A stretch of 64,000 nt of DNA. Source: Luteolibacter sp. Y139 (GTDB lineage: Bacteria > Verrucomicrobiota > Verrucomicrobiia > Verrucomicrobiales > Akkermansiaceae). Position numbers and translations under genes: made by a program. The stretch is from the NCBI RefSeq assembly GCF_038066715.1, contig NZ_JBBUKT010000006.1:248001-312000 (forward strand), in the 5' to 3' direction. The notes beneath the pieces are model-generated. The model worked only from the letters and a program-made list of their open reading frames with translations, made no database searches and was not told the origin of the DNA. Of this stretch, positions 1 through 8,297 are shown one piece after another; position 1 is the first letter of the stretch; each line of letters starts with the position of its first letter.

Positions 1-198
1 GAGCAGGCGAAGACGGGCGGCATCGTGAAGAAGACCTCCACCGCCAAGAAGTCGGATGAGGACAAGAAGGCCGCCAAGAAGGCCCCGGCTGCGAAGAAGG
101 CCGCCGCCAAGAAGGCTCCGGCCAAGAAGGCCGCAAAGAAGGTGGAAGACGAGACCTCGACCCCGGCTGCCGAGGCTCCGGAGAGCAGCGAGGAGTGA
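1..198 (+). CDS. C-terminal tail of a Lys/Ala-rich protein (5' end outside window)
   Basis: Frame 1 is open from the window edge to a TGA at 196-198, giving 65 residues. The tail is built from AAKKAPAKKA-like repeats and ends in an acidic Glu/Ser patch. Such tails are known on bacterial histone H1-like proteins, some HU proteins and some topoisomerase I enzymes, where they bind DNA nonspecifically. No catalytic or globular domain lies inside the window, so the identity is open. A strong terminator follows 25 bases after the stop, so this is the end of its transcript. Confidence 0.6.
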   Translation, partial: EQAKTGGIVKKTSTAKKSDEDKKAAKKAPAAKKAAAKKAPAKKAAKKVEDETSTPAAEAPESSEE

Positions 199-223
199 AG
201 CCACTCAGACGCTAAATTTTTCC

Positions 224-262
224 GAGGGCCGGTTGCGATACGCTTCCGGCCCTCTTTCTTTT
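224..262 (+). terminator. Rho-independent terminator after the Lys/Ala-rich gene
   Basis: A perfect 9-bp stem (GAGGGCCGG at 224-232 with CCGGCCCTC at 246-254) is followed by TTTCTTTT. It lies between the upstream stop and the start of the YacP-like gene at 268, so that gene probably needs its own promoter or depends on read-through. Confidence 0.85.
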
Positions 263-267
263 GCGAC

Positions 268-684
268 ATGGAGCAGGAACAACTCCTCATCGTCGACGGG
301 CACAGCGCGATTTTCGGCATGGAGGATCTGCGGGAGCTCCACCACGGTCCGAAGCGGCACCTCGCGCGGATCGAGTTGATTAAGCGCCTGCGAGACATCG
401 GGGACCGGGGTGAGTGGAAGGTGGTGGTGGTTTTCGATGGCCGCCAGATGGAGCGCGGCTACGAGGGTGGGAACGACGAGGGCATCCTGATCATCTACTC
501 GAAGGCCCGCGAAACGGCGGATGCCGTGGTCGAGCGGCTGGCCGCGCGTTTCTCGGAGAAGGGAGACCGCGTCCGGGTGGCGAGCAATGACGGCATGGTG
601 CTGCTCACGGCCACTACCTTCGGCGCGGAAGGAATGCGGATCGAAGAACTCGAGGAGTGGTGGGAGAGGGGAGGCAGCGACTAA
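268..684 (+). CDS. YacP/Rae1-like NYN-domain ribonuclease
   Basis: This 138-aa protein matches the YacP (DUF901) family of NYN/PIN-fold proteins; Bacillus Rae1 (YacP) is a ribosome-associated endoribonuclease. Visible landmarks are the N-terminal LLIVDGHSAIF (family DGYN-like motif with the first acidic ligand), VVVVFDG near residue 51, IIYSKARETADAVVE near 75-89 and RVRVASNDG near 103-111. The Asp residues in these blocks are the expected metal ligands. Family length is about 170 aa, so this is a slightly short but complete member. It converges on the VWA/propeller gene with only 7 bases between stops. Confidence 0.8.
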   Translation: MEQEQLLIVDGHSAIFGMEDLRELHHGPKRHLARIELIKRLRDIGDRGEWKVVVVFDGRQMERGYEGGNDEGILIIYSKARETADAVVERLAARFSEKGDRVRVASNDGMVLLTATTFGAEGMRIEELEEWWERGGSD

Positions 685-691
685 CTGCCGA

Positions 692-3600
692 CTATTCGGC
701 CGCGCCCTTCGACCAAATCCGGAGCTTGATGTCCGTGCAGGTGCCGGCGAGCCGGCCATCCGGCAGGAAGGCGATGGTGTGCACACCGAAGCCTGAACGC
801 GGGTGAACCCATACCGCTTCGCCGGTTTCGACGTCGTATTCGCTCACGCAGCAGTCGGGGTCATCGCTCGCGACGAAGATGGACTTTTCGTCGGGAGAGT
901 AGACCGCGCAGTTGGACGGCTTGGCCGTGCGGGCGATCACGCGTTCGTTGGAGAGCACGCCATCCTTGAGTGACCACAGGTACGCAAAGCCGTTGCGATT
1001 GGAGGCCAGCAGTTGGCTGCCGTCCTTGTTCACCCGCAGCGTGTTCGGGCGATCGGCGACTTCGATTTGGCAGACGTATGCCCCGGTTTCGAGGCTGCGG
1101 ACCCAGATGAAGTCCGGCTCGCCGCTCTTATCGAGCGAGATGATCATGTATTTGCCGTCCGGAGTGAAGGTGAAGGCGTGGCCGATGTGGGGCAGCTTGA
1201 ACTCGCCCGGCAATGGCTCGTAAGTGGAGGGATCCCAGAACTTCACCGTGAAATCCAAGCTGCTGGTGAGGAGCTTGTTGTCCGGTGTGATGCCGACCCA
1301 TGGCACCGGGACGGCCTGGTAGACTTGAGCTGTTTGTGTCGTCCCGTCGGGCATCTGCATGGTCCGGGTCTGGGGCGTCGCGGTGGGCACCATGTTCTTC
1401 TGCTCACCGGTGGCAGTGTCGTTGATCACCACGTTGCCGCTGTTGTCGGTCGAGATCAGCGTGCCGCCATCGGGAGAAAGCATCAGCGAGATCATGGGCG
1501 CGACGTTGACCCAGGAGGTCCCGGTGGAAAGTTCATTGCCCATCAGGAGCCCGGGCTTCAAGGTCGTGAGATCCCATTGCCGGACGCCGTCCTGGGAGCG
1601 GGTGTAGAGCTTCTGGCCCTTTTCATCCACGACCATGGCGCCGAGCTTCCGATTGGTGCCCGCCGTCTCATGGCCGCTCAAGGTTGCGTCAAGAATCCAG
1701 CGCACCTGGGCGATCGAACCTAACAGACCCTCCGCACGCAGCCGTGCTTCCGGCGAGGCAGCTGACTTTGCTGCTTCTTTCAACGCGGCCTGAGCCTGGG
1801 GCATCCTCCTCAGCTTTTCCTCTGCCTCGTCGCGCAGGCGGACCTTTGGCGCGCCGAGCTGCTCGATCAATGTGGCGATCTCCTTTTCGTTCTGACCTTG
1901 GGAAAGACCGGTCGTGAACAGGAAGGCCAGCGTGGCAACGACGGGAATCATCGAGCGGCGGCGCAAGGCCCACTCCAAGCAAAGCAAGCCGAGGATGGCA
2001 GCCAAGAGCGGCCACTTCGGCCACAGCGGCTTGTTCCAAGCAACGGCCGCCTGCTTCTGACGTTCGGCCGCGACTTCGGCTAGCCAGGTGGCGGCGTCTT
2101 GTGGGGTATCGAGCACACGGCCTGCTCCGGCATCGGCGAGTTCCTTCATAAAGTCGGCATCCGGTTTGGTTTCGGTAAATTCCAAGTGCGAGCGGCGCAG
2201 GCCGATCGGCACGGCATCGGTGAAAGCGATACCATTCACGGTGGTATCGAAAAAGACGGTGACCTGTTCGCCTTCCGCTCCGGCGGGCACCGGCACGTTG
2301 CCCACGAACTCGCGTGCATCGCGATCATACTCCAAGCGCACTCGGGGTGTGCCGGGGATGTCGAGCCGTGCGCCGACGTCGAGCGCGAGGAGGTCATCGA
2401 GCTTTGTCACGGCCAGCACCTCGACGGCCACAGGTAGCGAATCGCCCGGCTTGGCTGAAGCTGCCTTGGCGCGGCCCGCGAGCTTGTCGCGGTGCCAGCG
2501 GATGCTGTTTTCGCCGAGCCACTTCACGAGGTTCACCCAATACTTGCCGTACCATGGTGACGGGTGAGGAGGAGTTGGGCCGGGAGGGATTTTGGCGGCG
2601 GCTTCCTTGAACCGGAAATTGCCGCCGTGGCCGAGTTCGGTCTGTGGGCCGAGCGGCGGGCTGCCGGGTGGGCCCCAGTGCACGTATTCCTTGGCCCAGC
2701 CGCCGTTCGGGTCAGGAAGCCATGCGATCGAGCGACCGCGGCCATACGACTGCGCAGCGATGACCGGCTCATTATCATCGGTGTCCGCTCTAACAGCGAG
2801 GACGATCGCTCCCGGTTTGGCGCGCTTGACGCGGTTCATGCCGGTAAAGATCGGATGCGCGGCGAGTGCCTGTTCGTTTTCAACGGGATCATCGGAAACC
2901 TTCCACAAGGGATGGCTTCTCACCGCGTCCGGGATGCGGATGGGGAAGGGTTTTTCCATGAAGCCCGCGCCATACGCGAGCATGTCCACCGGCGTGATTT
3001 TTTCCCACGGCGTCTGGTCGTAGTTGCCCACATCGAAGGTGGTGTAGCCACCACCCATCAGGAAGCCGCCGCCGCGTTCATTTACCCAATCGACGACCCA
3101 CTGCATTTGCTCGGTGGAGAAGTTTCCGACCGGCACGTCGCTGATGAGCATCACGTCGTAGCGATAGAGTTCCTCGCGGGTGGAGGGGAATGACTTCGAG
3201 GGATCCTGCCGCATCTCGCCATTCTGGAAACTCACGCCGACGAGGTTCGGCGAGTCGTTGTATTCGCTGACCGGGGTGAGGCATTCGTATTCGATCTCGC
3301 CGGTCTCGTCCCATGCCCGGGTCATCAGCTCCATGTCATTCCACCAGTGGCCGTCCTTGCCGACTGTGCGCTTCACGTGGGTGCCTTCGACGAAAAGGAT
3401 GCGCAGTTTGTTAGAAGAGACCTCGACGGTGAAGCCGAAGTGATTGTCGTCCGTGGCGACCTCGCTCATCGCGGGCACCAGCTCCAGAGAATACTTGGTG
3501 GTGCGCAGGCCGATATCGAAGGTCAGCACCTTTTCTGACGGGCCATCGTCGGGGCGCGGGCGGAAGTCGGTGCGGGCGACTTCCTTGCCGTCCGGGCCAT

Positions 3601-4339
3601 CCTCGCGCAGCACCAGTGCCAAGGGTTCGTCCGCAGGCAAGCCGGTCGAGGCGACATCGACATGTACGGCGACCTTTGCCTTCGGGCGTACGCTGCGGGG
3701 TGCCTGCACGGCGGCGATCCAGGCATTGCGCGGAGGCGTGTCGGTGCCGATGACCTTGGTGGAAATCTTCGCTCCAAGGTCGCGCGCAGCGGCCAGCGCC
3801 TTTGGCAATTCGCCGCGGTCGTGGGTGCAGCCGTCCGACACCACGAGGATCTGACGCGGGGCTTCGTCGCCGCGCTCGAACAGGTTGGCGAGCGCGGAGG
3901 AAAGGCGGGTTTCGTCACCTTGTGGAGTCACGGCGTCGAGGTCGGTGACGTTGGCGAGTTCTTCATTGAAGACGGCGAGAGGCGGCACCGGTTGGCCGGT
4001 AGTCTCGATGGCTTGCTTCGATGCAACCGTCCATGCCTTGGCATCGCTCCAGCGGGTGGTCTTGTCGCCGGTGGCCAGCTTCATGCTCGCCGACTTGTCT
4101 AACAGAATCATCGAGCTGCTTTCCGGTGCTTGCAGGGTGATCCGCTCGATCGGATTCAGGAGAATGAAGGCGAGCAAGGCGATCACGACGAGTCGCAGCA
4201 ACACCGCGGGTCCTTGCAGCCATGCAGGCGTCATGGGTCGCCCGCGGACGGCACGGTAGATCGTGAACACGGCCGCAGCGCCGGCGAGCACTGCGATGAC
4301 CGGGATGGGGAAGGCAGGATCGAAATCCGGAAGAGTCAT
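692..4339 (-). CDS. Membrane VWA/GATase-like protein fused to a C-terminal WD40-type propeller
   Basis: 1215 aa. It starts at the ATG at 4339, inside an ATGA overlap with the upstream paralogue; a longer frame to 4567 only reads into that gene. Order: TM helices about 11-29 and 44-62, a VWA domain with MIDAS D81-x-S83-x-S85 (LLDKSASM), a GATase1-like domain (about 380-560, with YRYDVMLISDVPVG), a further TM near 790-805, an RRRS cytoplasmic turn, a second hydrophobic helix, then a HEAT-like linker and repeated WD40/PQQ-like blades (FTPDGKYMI, YSPDEKSIF, FLPDGRL) to the end. By the positive-inside rule both the VWA and the propeller face the periplasm. It is the last gene of the minus-strand Bat-type operon. 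The N-terminal about 810 residues are near-duplicated in the gene at 4336-6813, which lacks the propeller. Confidence 0.85.
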   Translation of the reverse strand: MTLPDFDPAFPIPVIAVLAGAAAVFTIYRAVRGRPMTPAWLQGPAVLLRLVVIALLAFILLNPIERITLQAPESSSMILLDKSASMKLATGDKTTRWSDAKAWTVASKQAIETTGQPVPPLAVFNEELANVTDLDAVTPQGDETRLSSALANLFERGDEAPRQILVVSDGCTHDRGELPKALAAARDLGAKISTKVIGTDTPPRNAWIAAVQAPRSVRPKAKVAVHVDVASTGLPADEPLALVLREDGPDGKEVARTDFRPRPDDGPSEKVLTFDIGLRTTKYSLELVPAMSEVATDDNHFGFTVEVSSNKLRILFVEGTHVKRTVGKDGHWWNDMELMTRAWDETGEIEYECLTPVSEYNDSPNLVGVSFQNGEMRQDPSKSFPSTREELYRYDVMLISDVPVGNFSTEQMQWVVDWVNERGGGFLMGGGYTTFDVGNYDQTPWEKITPVDMLAYGAGFMEKPFPIRIPDAVRSHPLWKVSDDPVENEQALAAHPIFTGMNRVKRAKPGAIVLAVRADTDDNEPVIAAQSYGRGRSIAWLPDPNGGWAKEYVHWGPPGSPPLGPQTELGHGGNFRFKEAAAKIPPGPTPPHPSPWYGKYWVNLVKWLGENSIRWHRDKLAGRAKAASAKPGDSLPVAVEVLAVTKLDDLLALDVGARLDIPGTPRVRLEYDRDAREFVGNVPVPAGAEGEQVTVFFDTTVNGIAFTDAVPIGLRRSHLEFTETKPDADFMKELADAGAGRVLDTPQDAATWLAEVAAERQKQAAVAWNKPLWPKWPLLAAILGLLCLEWALRRRSMIPVVATLAFLFTTGLSQGQNEKEIATLIEQLGAPKVRLRDEAEEKLRRMPQAQAALKEAAKSAASPEARLRAEGLLGSIAQVRWILDATLSGHETAGTNRKLGAMVVDEKGQKLYTRSQDGVRQWDLTTLKPGLLMGNELSTGTSWVNVAPMISLMLSPDGGTLISTDNSGNVVINDTATGEQKNMVPTATPQTRTMQMPDGTTQTAQVYQAVPVPWVGITPDNKLLTSSLDFTVKFWDPSTYEPLPGEFKLPHIGHAFTFTPDGKYMIISLDKSGEPDFIWVRSLETGAYVCQIEVADRPNTLRVNKDGSQLLASNRNGFAYLWSLKDGVLSNERVIARTAKPSNCAVYSPDEKSIFVASDDPDCCVSEYDVETGEAVWVHPRSGFGVHTIAFLPDGRLAGTCTDIKLRIWSKGAAE

Positions 4340-6813
4340 TCGGCTCGGAGAGTGGCGATTTCCTTCTGCTTGTGATCTTGCACAAGACCCGTCGTGAGCA
4401 GGAAGGCGAAGGACGTGACCACGGGGATCATCGAGCGGCGGCGCAGTGCCCACTCGAGGCAGAGCAGGGCGAGGATCGCTCCTAGCAGCGGCCACTTCGG
4501 CCATAGCGGCTTGTTCCAAGCGACGGCAGCCTGTTTCTGGCGCTCGGCCGCGACTTCGGCCAACCACGTTGCGGCGTCCTGTGGCGTATCGAGCACACGG
4601 CCTGCTCCGGCTTCGGCGAGTTCCTTCATGAAATCGGCATCCGGCTTGGTCTCGGTGAATTCCAAGTGCGAGCGGCGAAGTCCAACCGGCACGGCATCGG
4701 TGAAGGCGACTCCATTCGCGCTGGCGTCGAAGAACACGGTGACCTGTTCGCCTTCCGCGCCGGCGGGCACGGGCACGTTGCCCACGAACTCGCGTGCATC
4801 GCGGTCATACTCCAAGCGCACGCGCGGCGTGCCGGGGATATCGAGCCGCGCGCCGACATCGAGCGCGAGCAAGTCATCGAGCTTCGTCACCGCCAGCACT
4901 TCGGCGGCGACCGGCAGCAGGTCGCCGGCCTTGGCGGAGGCGGACTTGGCGCGGCCCGCAAGCTGGTCGCGATGCCAGCGGATGCTGTTTTCGCCGAGCC
5001 ATTTCACGAGGTTCACCCAATATTGCGCGTAGTAAGGTGAGGGGTGCGGAGGCGTGGGGCCGGTGGCCACTGGACCTCTCTGGAAACTGAAGCCGTCGGC
5101 ATGTCCTATTTCGAGCTGCGGACCAATCGCCGGACCGCCGGGCGGTCCCCATTTCATGACCTCCTCACCCCAACCTCCATTCGGGTCAGGGAGCCATGCG
5201 ATGGAGCGTCCCCGGCCATACGACTGTGCCGCGATCACCGGTTCATCGCCCTCTTTATCCGCCCTCACCGCGAGCACGATCGCCCCTGGCTTGGCACGCT
5301 TCACGCGGTTCATCCCGTTGAAGACCGGAATCATGGCGAGCGCCTTTTCGTTCTCGGCGGGGTCTTCTGAAACCTTCCACAGCGGGTGGCCTTTCACGGC
5401 ATCAGGGATGCGGATGGGATAGGTCTTTCGCAACAGTCCCGCACCGTAGGCCGCCATGTCCACCGGCGTGATGCGCTCCCACGGGGTCTGGTCGTAGTTT
5501 CCCGTGTCGAAGCTGGTATTGCCCCCGCCCATGAAAAAGCCGCCGCCACGCTCGATCACCCAGTCGACCACCCACTGCATCTGCTCGGTGGAGAAGTTCC
5601 CCACCGGGATGTCGCTGACCAGGACCACGTCGTAGCGGTAGAGTTCTTCGCGGGTGACGGGGAAGGACTTCGAGGGATCCAGGCGCATCTCACCGTTGTC
5701 AAAGGTAACGCCGACGATGTTGGGCGAGTCGTTGTATTGGCTCAGCGGTGTCAGGCACTCGTATTCGATCTCGCCGGTCGCGTCCCAGGCCCGCGTCATG
5801 AACTCCATGTCGTTCCACCAGTGCCCGTCCATGCCGACGGTGCGCTTGGCGTGCGTGCCCTCGAGAAATAATACGCGCAGCTTGGCCGACGAAACCTCAA
5901 CCGTGAAGCCGAAGTGATTGTCGTCCGCGGCGACCTCGTTCATCGCGGGTATCAACTCCAGCGAGTATTTCGTGGTGCGCAGACCGATCTCAAAGGTCAG
6001 CACCTTTTCTGTCGGGCTGTCGTCCGGGCGTGGACGGAAGTCGGTGCGGGCGACTTCCTTGCCGCCCGGTCCATCCTCGCGCAGCACCAGTGCCAGCGGC
6101 TCATCGGCAGGCAAGCCGGAAGAGGCGAGGTCGACTTGAACGGCGACCTTTGTCTTCGGTCGGACGCTGCGCGGCGCTTGCACTGCGGCCATCCAGGCAT
6201 TGCGCGGAGGAGTATCGGTGCCGACGACCTTGGTAGAAATCTTCGCGCCGAGATCGCGGGCAGTGGCGAGCACCTTCGGCAACTCGCCGCGGTCGTGGGT
6301 GCAGCCGTCCGACACCACGAGGATCTGGCGCGGGGCTTCATCGCCGCGCTCGAACAAGCTGGCGAGTGCGGTGGAGAGCCGGGTTTCGTCGCCTTGTGGA
6401 GTCACGGCGTCGAGGTCGGTGACGTTGGCGAGTTCTTCATTGAAGACGGCGAGAGGCGGCACCGGTTGGCCGGATGTTTCGATCGCTTGCTTCGATGCAA
6501 CCGCCCATGCCTTGGAATCGCTCCAGCGGGTGGTCTTGTCGCCAGTGGCCAGCTTCATGCTGGCGGACTTGTCTAACAGGATCAACGAGCTGCTCTCCGG
6601 TGCCTGCAGGGTGATGCGCTCGATCGGATTGAGAAGAATGAAAGCGAGCAGTGCGATCACGACGAGCCGCAGCAGTATCACCGGCCCCTGTAGCCAGGAC
6701 GGCGACATGGTCCGCCCCGCGAAGGCACGATACAGCGTGAAGACGGCTGCGGCTCCGGCGAGCGCCGCGATGACCGGAATGGGGAAGACTGGATCGAAAT
6801 CCGGAAGAGTCAT
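4336..6813 (-). CDS. Membrane VWA/GATase-like protein, propeller-less tandem paralogue
   Basis: 825 aa with the same two N-terminal TM helices, VWA domain (MIDAS DKSAS at 81-85) and GATase1-like domain as the downstream paralogue. It stops shortly after the last hydrophobic helix with IATLRAE. Those four final residues (LRAE) also end the upstream DegP gene, and the DNA around 4336-4352 matches the 3' end of degP while 4353 onward matches the linker of the downstream paralogue: a duplication scar. The ATG at 6813 overlaps the DegP stop (ATGA), and its own stop overlaps the next ATG, so all three are translationally coupled. VWA proteins of Bat loci are thought to act in MoxR-dependent assembly or stress complexes in the envelope; the function here is inferred. 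Confidence 0.85.
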   Translation of the reverse strand: MTLPDFDPVFPIPVIAALAGAAAVFTLYRAFAGRTMSPSWLQGPVILLRLVVIALLAFILLNPIERITLQAPESSSLILLDKSASMKLATGDKTTRWSDSKAWAVASKQAIETSGQPVPPLAVFNEELANVTDLDAVTPQGDETRLSTALASLFERGDEAPRQILVVSDGCTHDRGELPKVLATARDLGAKISTKVVGTDTPPRNAWMAAVQAPRSVRPKTKVAVQVDLASSGLPADEPLALVLREDGPGGKEVARTDFRPRPDDSPTEKVLTFEIGLRTTKYSLELIPAMNEVAADDNHFGFTVEVSSAKLRVLFLEGTHAKRTVGMDGHWWNDMEFMTRAWDATGEIEYECLTPLSQYNDSPNIVGVTFDNGEMRLDPSKSFPVTREELYRYDVVLVSDIPVGNFSTEQMQWVVDWVIERGGGFFMGGGNTSFDTGNYDQTPWERITPVDMAAYGAGLLRKTYPIRIPDAVKGHPLWKVSEDPAENEKALAMIPVFNGMNRVKRAKPGAIVLAVRADKEGDEPVIAAQSYGRGRSIAWLPDPNGGWGEEVMKWGPPGGPAIGPQLEIGHADGFSFQRGPVATGPTPPHPSPYYAQYWVNLVKWLGENSIRWHRDQLAGRAKSASAKAGDLLPVAAEVLAVTKLDDLLALDVGARLDIPGTPRVRLEYDRDAREFVGNVPVPAGAEGEQVTVFFDASANGVAFTDAVPVGLRRSHLEFTETKPDADFMKELAEAGAGRVLDTPQDAATWLAEVAAERQKQAAVAWNKPLWPKWPLLGAILALLCLEWALRRRSMIPVVTSFAFLLTTGLVQDHKQKEIATLRAE

Positions 6814-8219
6814 TCGGCGCGGAGAGCGAGCGTGTTTTCGACGCGGTTGAGCCGGGTTTGCACTTTGTTGACGCCGTTGCGCAGCGCGGTCTCAAGCGAG
6901 GAGAGGTCGGTGATTTCGGTGCCGTTCACGGCAATGATCACCATGCCCGCTTCCAGCCCGGCTTTCTTTGCTTCCGGAGAGGTCACTTCGCCCACGAGGA
7001 TTTTGCCGTCCTTCACCTGGAAGGTGACGCCCTGCAGCTTGTCAATGCGGGCATTGTCGAGATTCGCTTCCTTGGAAGGCTCGGTGGCGGAGATGAGAGA
7101 CGCGGTGTGCTCTGCGCCATCGCGCCAGTAGACGAGTTCGATCGCGTCACCGGGCTTCACCAGCGAAAGCTCGAAGCGCAGGTCGCCGCGCGAGATCACC
7201 GGCTTGCCGGCGGCTTTCACGACGATGTCGCCAGCCTGGAGGCCTGCCTTGCCGGCGGGGCTGTTCTCCATGACCGCATCGATGGCGGCTCCGGCCACCT
7301 TCGGCAGCTTCACCTTTTCCGCCTTCTTGTCATCGACGCCGCTGCTGCTGATGCCGAAGAAGCCGCGCGTCACCTTGCCGTCTTCGGCGAGCTTGGCGGC
7401 GATGTGGCGGACGAGATTGGAAGGGATGGCGAAGCCGATGCCGACATTGCCGCCGACACCGCCCCAGATGGCGGTATTGATGCCGACCAGGCGGCCGGTG
7501 GCATCGACGAGCGCGCCGCCGGAGTTGCCCGGGTTGATGGCAGCGTCCGTCTGGATGTAGCTCTCGAAGGCGCTCGATCCGCCGATGCCGAGATTTGACC
7601 GGCGGGTGGCGGACACCATGCCCATGGTACAGGTGATGCCAACTTGGAAAGGATTGCCGACCGCGAAGACGAGGTCTCCGGCTTTCACCTGTTCGCTATC
7701 GGCGAACTTGAGGGGCGAGAGGTCTTTCGCGTCGATCTTGAGCAGTGCGAGGTCCGTCGCTGAATCCGCGCCGGCGATGGTGGCATGGAAACGACGGTGA
7801 TCGTATAGTTCGACAAAGAAGGTATCGGCGATCTTGCCATTCTGGAGGTGCACCACGTGGCTGTTCGTCACGATCCAGCCGTCGTTGGAAACGATGACGC
7901 CCGAGCCCATGCTGGTGATCCTTTCCTGCGGGCCTTCGGATTCGTTATCGGCTTCGCCTTCCTTGCCGAAGAAACGTTCAAGCGGTCCGGCCTCGGTGGG
8001 ATCGGTCAGGATCATCGCGGGGAAGATCGAGACGACCGACGGGGTGACCTTTTCTAACAGCGGCGCGAATGAGGTCTGCCGGGGAGCTTCCACGGCGGGT
8101 GCAGGGGAGGCATCGAGCTGGCAAAGGCCGGCCGCCTGGTCGGCGGGGAGGCGTGGGGGGTCGGCGGCCGTGGCGGTGAGCGCGAGGCCTAACAGGAGAA
8201 GCGGTTTCGGGTGGAACAC
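6810..8219 (-). CDS. Periplasmic DegP/DegQ (HtrA) serine protease with two PDZ domains
   Basis: Trypsin-like protease followed by two PDZ domains. The catalytic triad is visible: His in TNSHVV, Asp in SATDLALL and Ser in GNSGGALV (residues about 121, 156 and 233). I place the start at the GTG at 8219, which gives a clean signal peptide (VFHPKPLLLLGLALTATA). The in-frame ATG at 8294 would add 25 signal-less residues and lies against a hairpin at 8276-8293. HtrA proteins degrade or refold damaged envelope proteins. Its place between DUF4175 and the VWA genes, with an ATGA overlap downstream, suggests that this locus handles envelope protein quality. The residual N-terminal Cys after the signal is not in a convincing lipobox. 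Confidence 0.9.
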   Translation of the reverse strand: MFHPKPLLLLGLALTATAADPPRLPADQAAGLCQLDASPAPAVEAPRQTSFAPLLEKVTPSVVSIFPAMILTDPTEAGPLERFFGKEGEADNESEGPQERITSMGSGVIVSNDGWIVTNSHVVHLQNGKIADTFFVELYDHRRFHATIAGADSATDLALLKIDAKDLSPLKFADSEQVKAGDLVFAVGNPFQVGITCTMGMVSATRRSNLGIGGSSAFESYIQTDAAINPGNSGGALVDATGRLVGINTAIWGGVGGNVGIGFAIPSNLVRHIAAKLAEDGKVTRGFFGISSSGVDDKKAEKVKLPKVAGAAIDAVMENSPAGKAGLQAGDIVVKAAGKPVISRGDLRFELSLVKPGDAIELVYWRDGAEHTASLISATEPSKEANLDNARIDKLQGVTFQVKDGKILVGEVTSPEAKKAGLEAGMVIIAVNGTEITDLSSLETALRNGVNKVQTRLNRVENTLALRAE

Positions 8220-8275
8220 GGTCTTGGGTAGGAAAGGAGAGACGACATTCGTGTCGCCGATGGGGTTGAAAAGGG

Positions 8276-8293
8276 TGGGACAGGAGTGTCCCA
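8276..8293. repeat. Perfect hairpin between the DUF4175 gene and degP
   Basis: TGGGACA-GGAG-TGTCCCA is a perfect 7-bp inverted repeat with a 4-nt loop, just after the DUF4175 stop. On the minus strand it is followed by ACCCTTTTC, which is weakly terminator-like. It may attenuate or stabilise the operon mRNA. It covers the C of the CAT for the alternative degP start at 8294. Confidence 0.6.
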
Positions 8294-8297
8294 TCCC

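Noticed and set aside
4340..4567. 76-residue N-terminal extension of the VWA-WD40 gene
   Set aside because: It reads antiparallel-frame sequence inside the upstream gene; the ATGA overlap at 4336-4339 is the sensible start.
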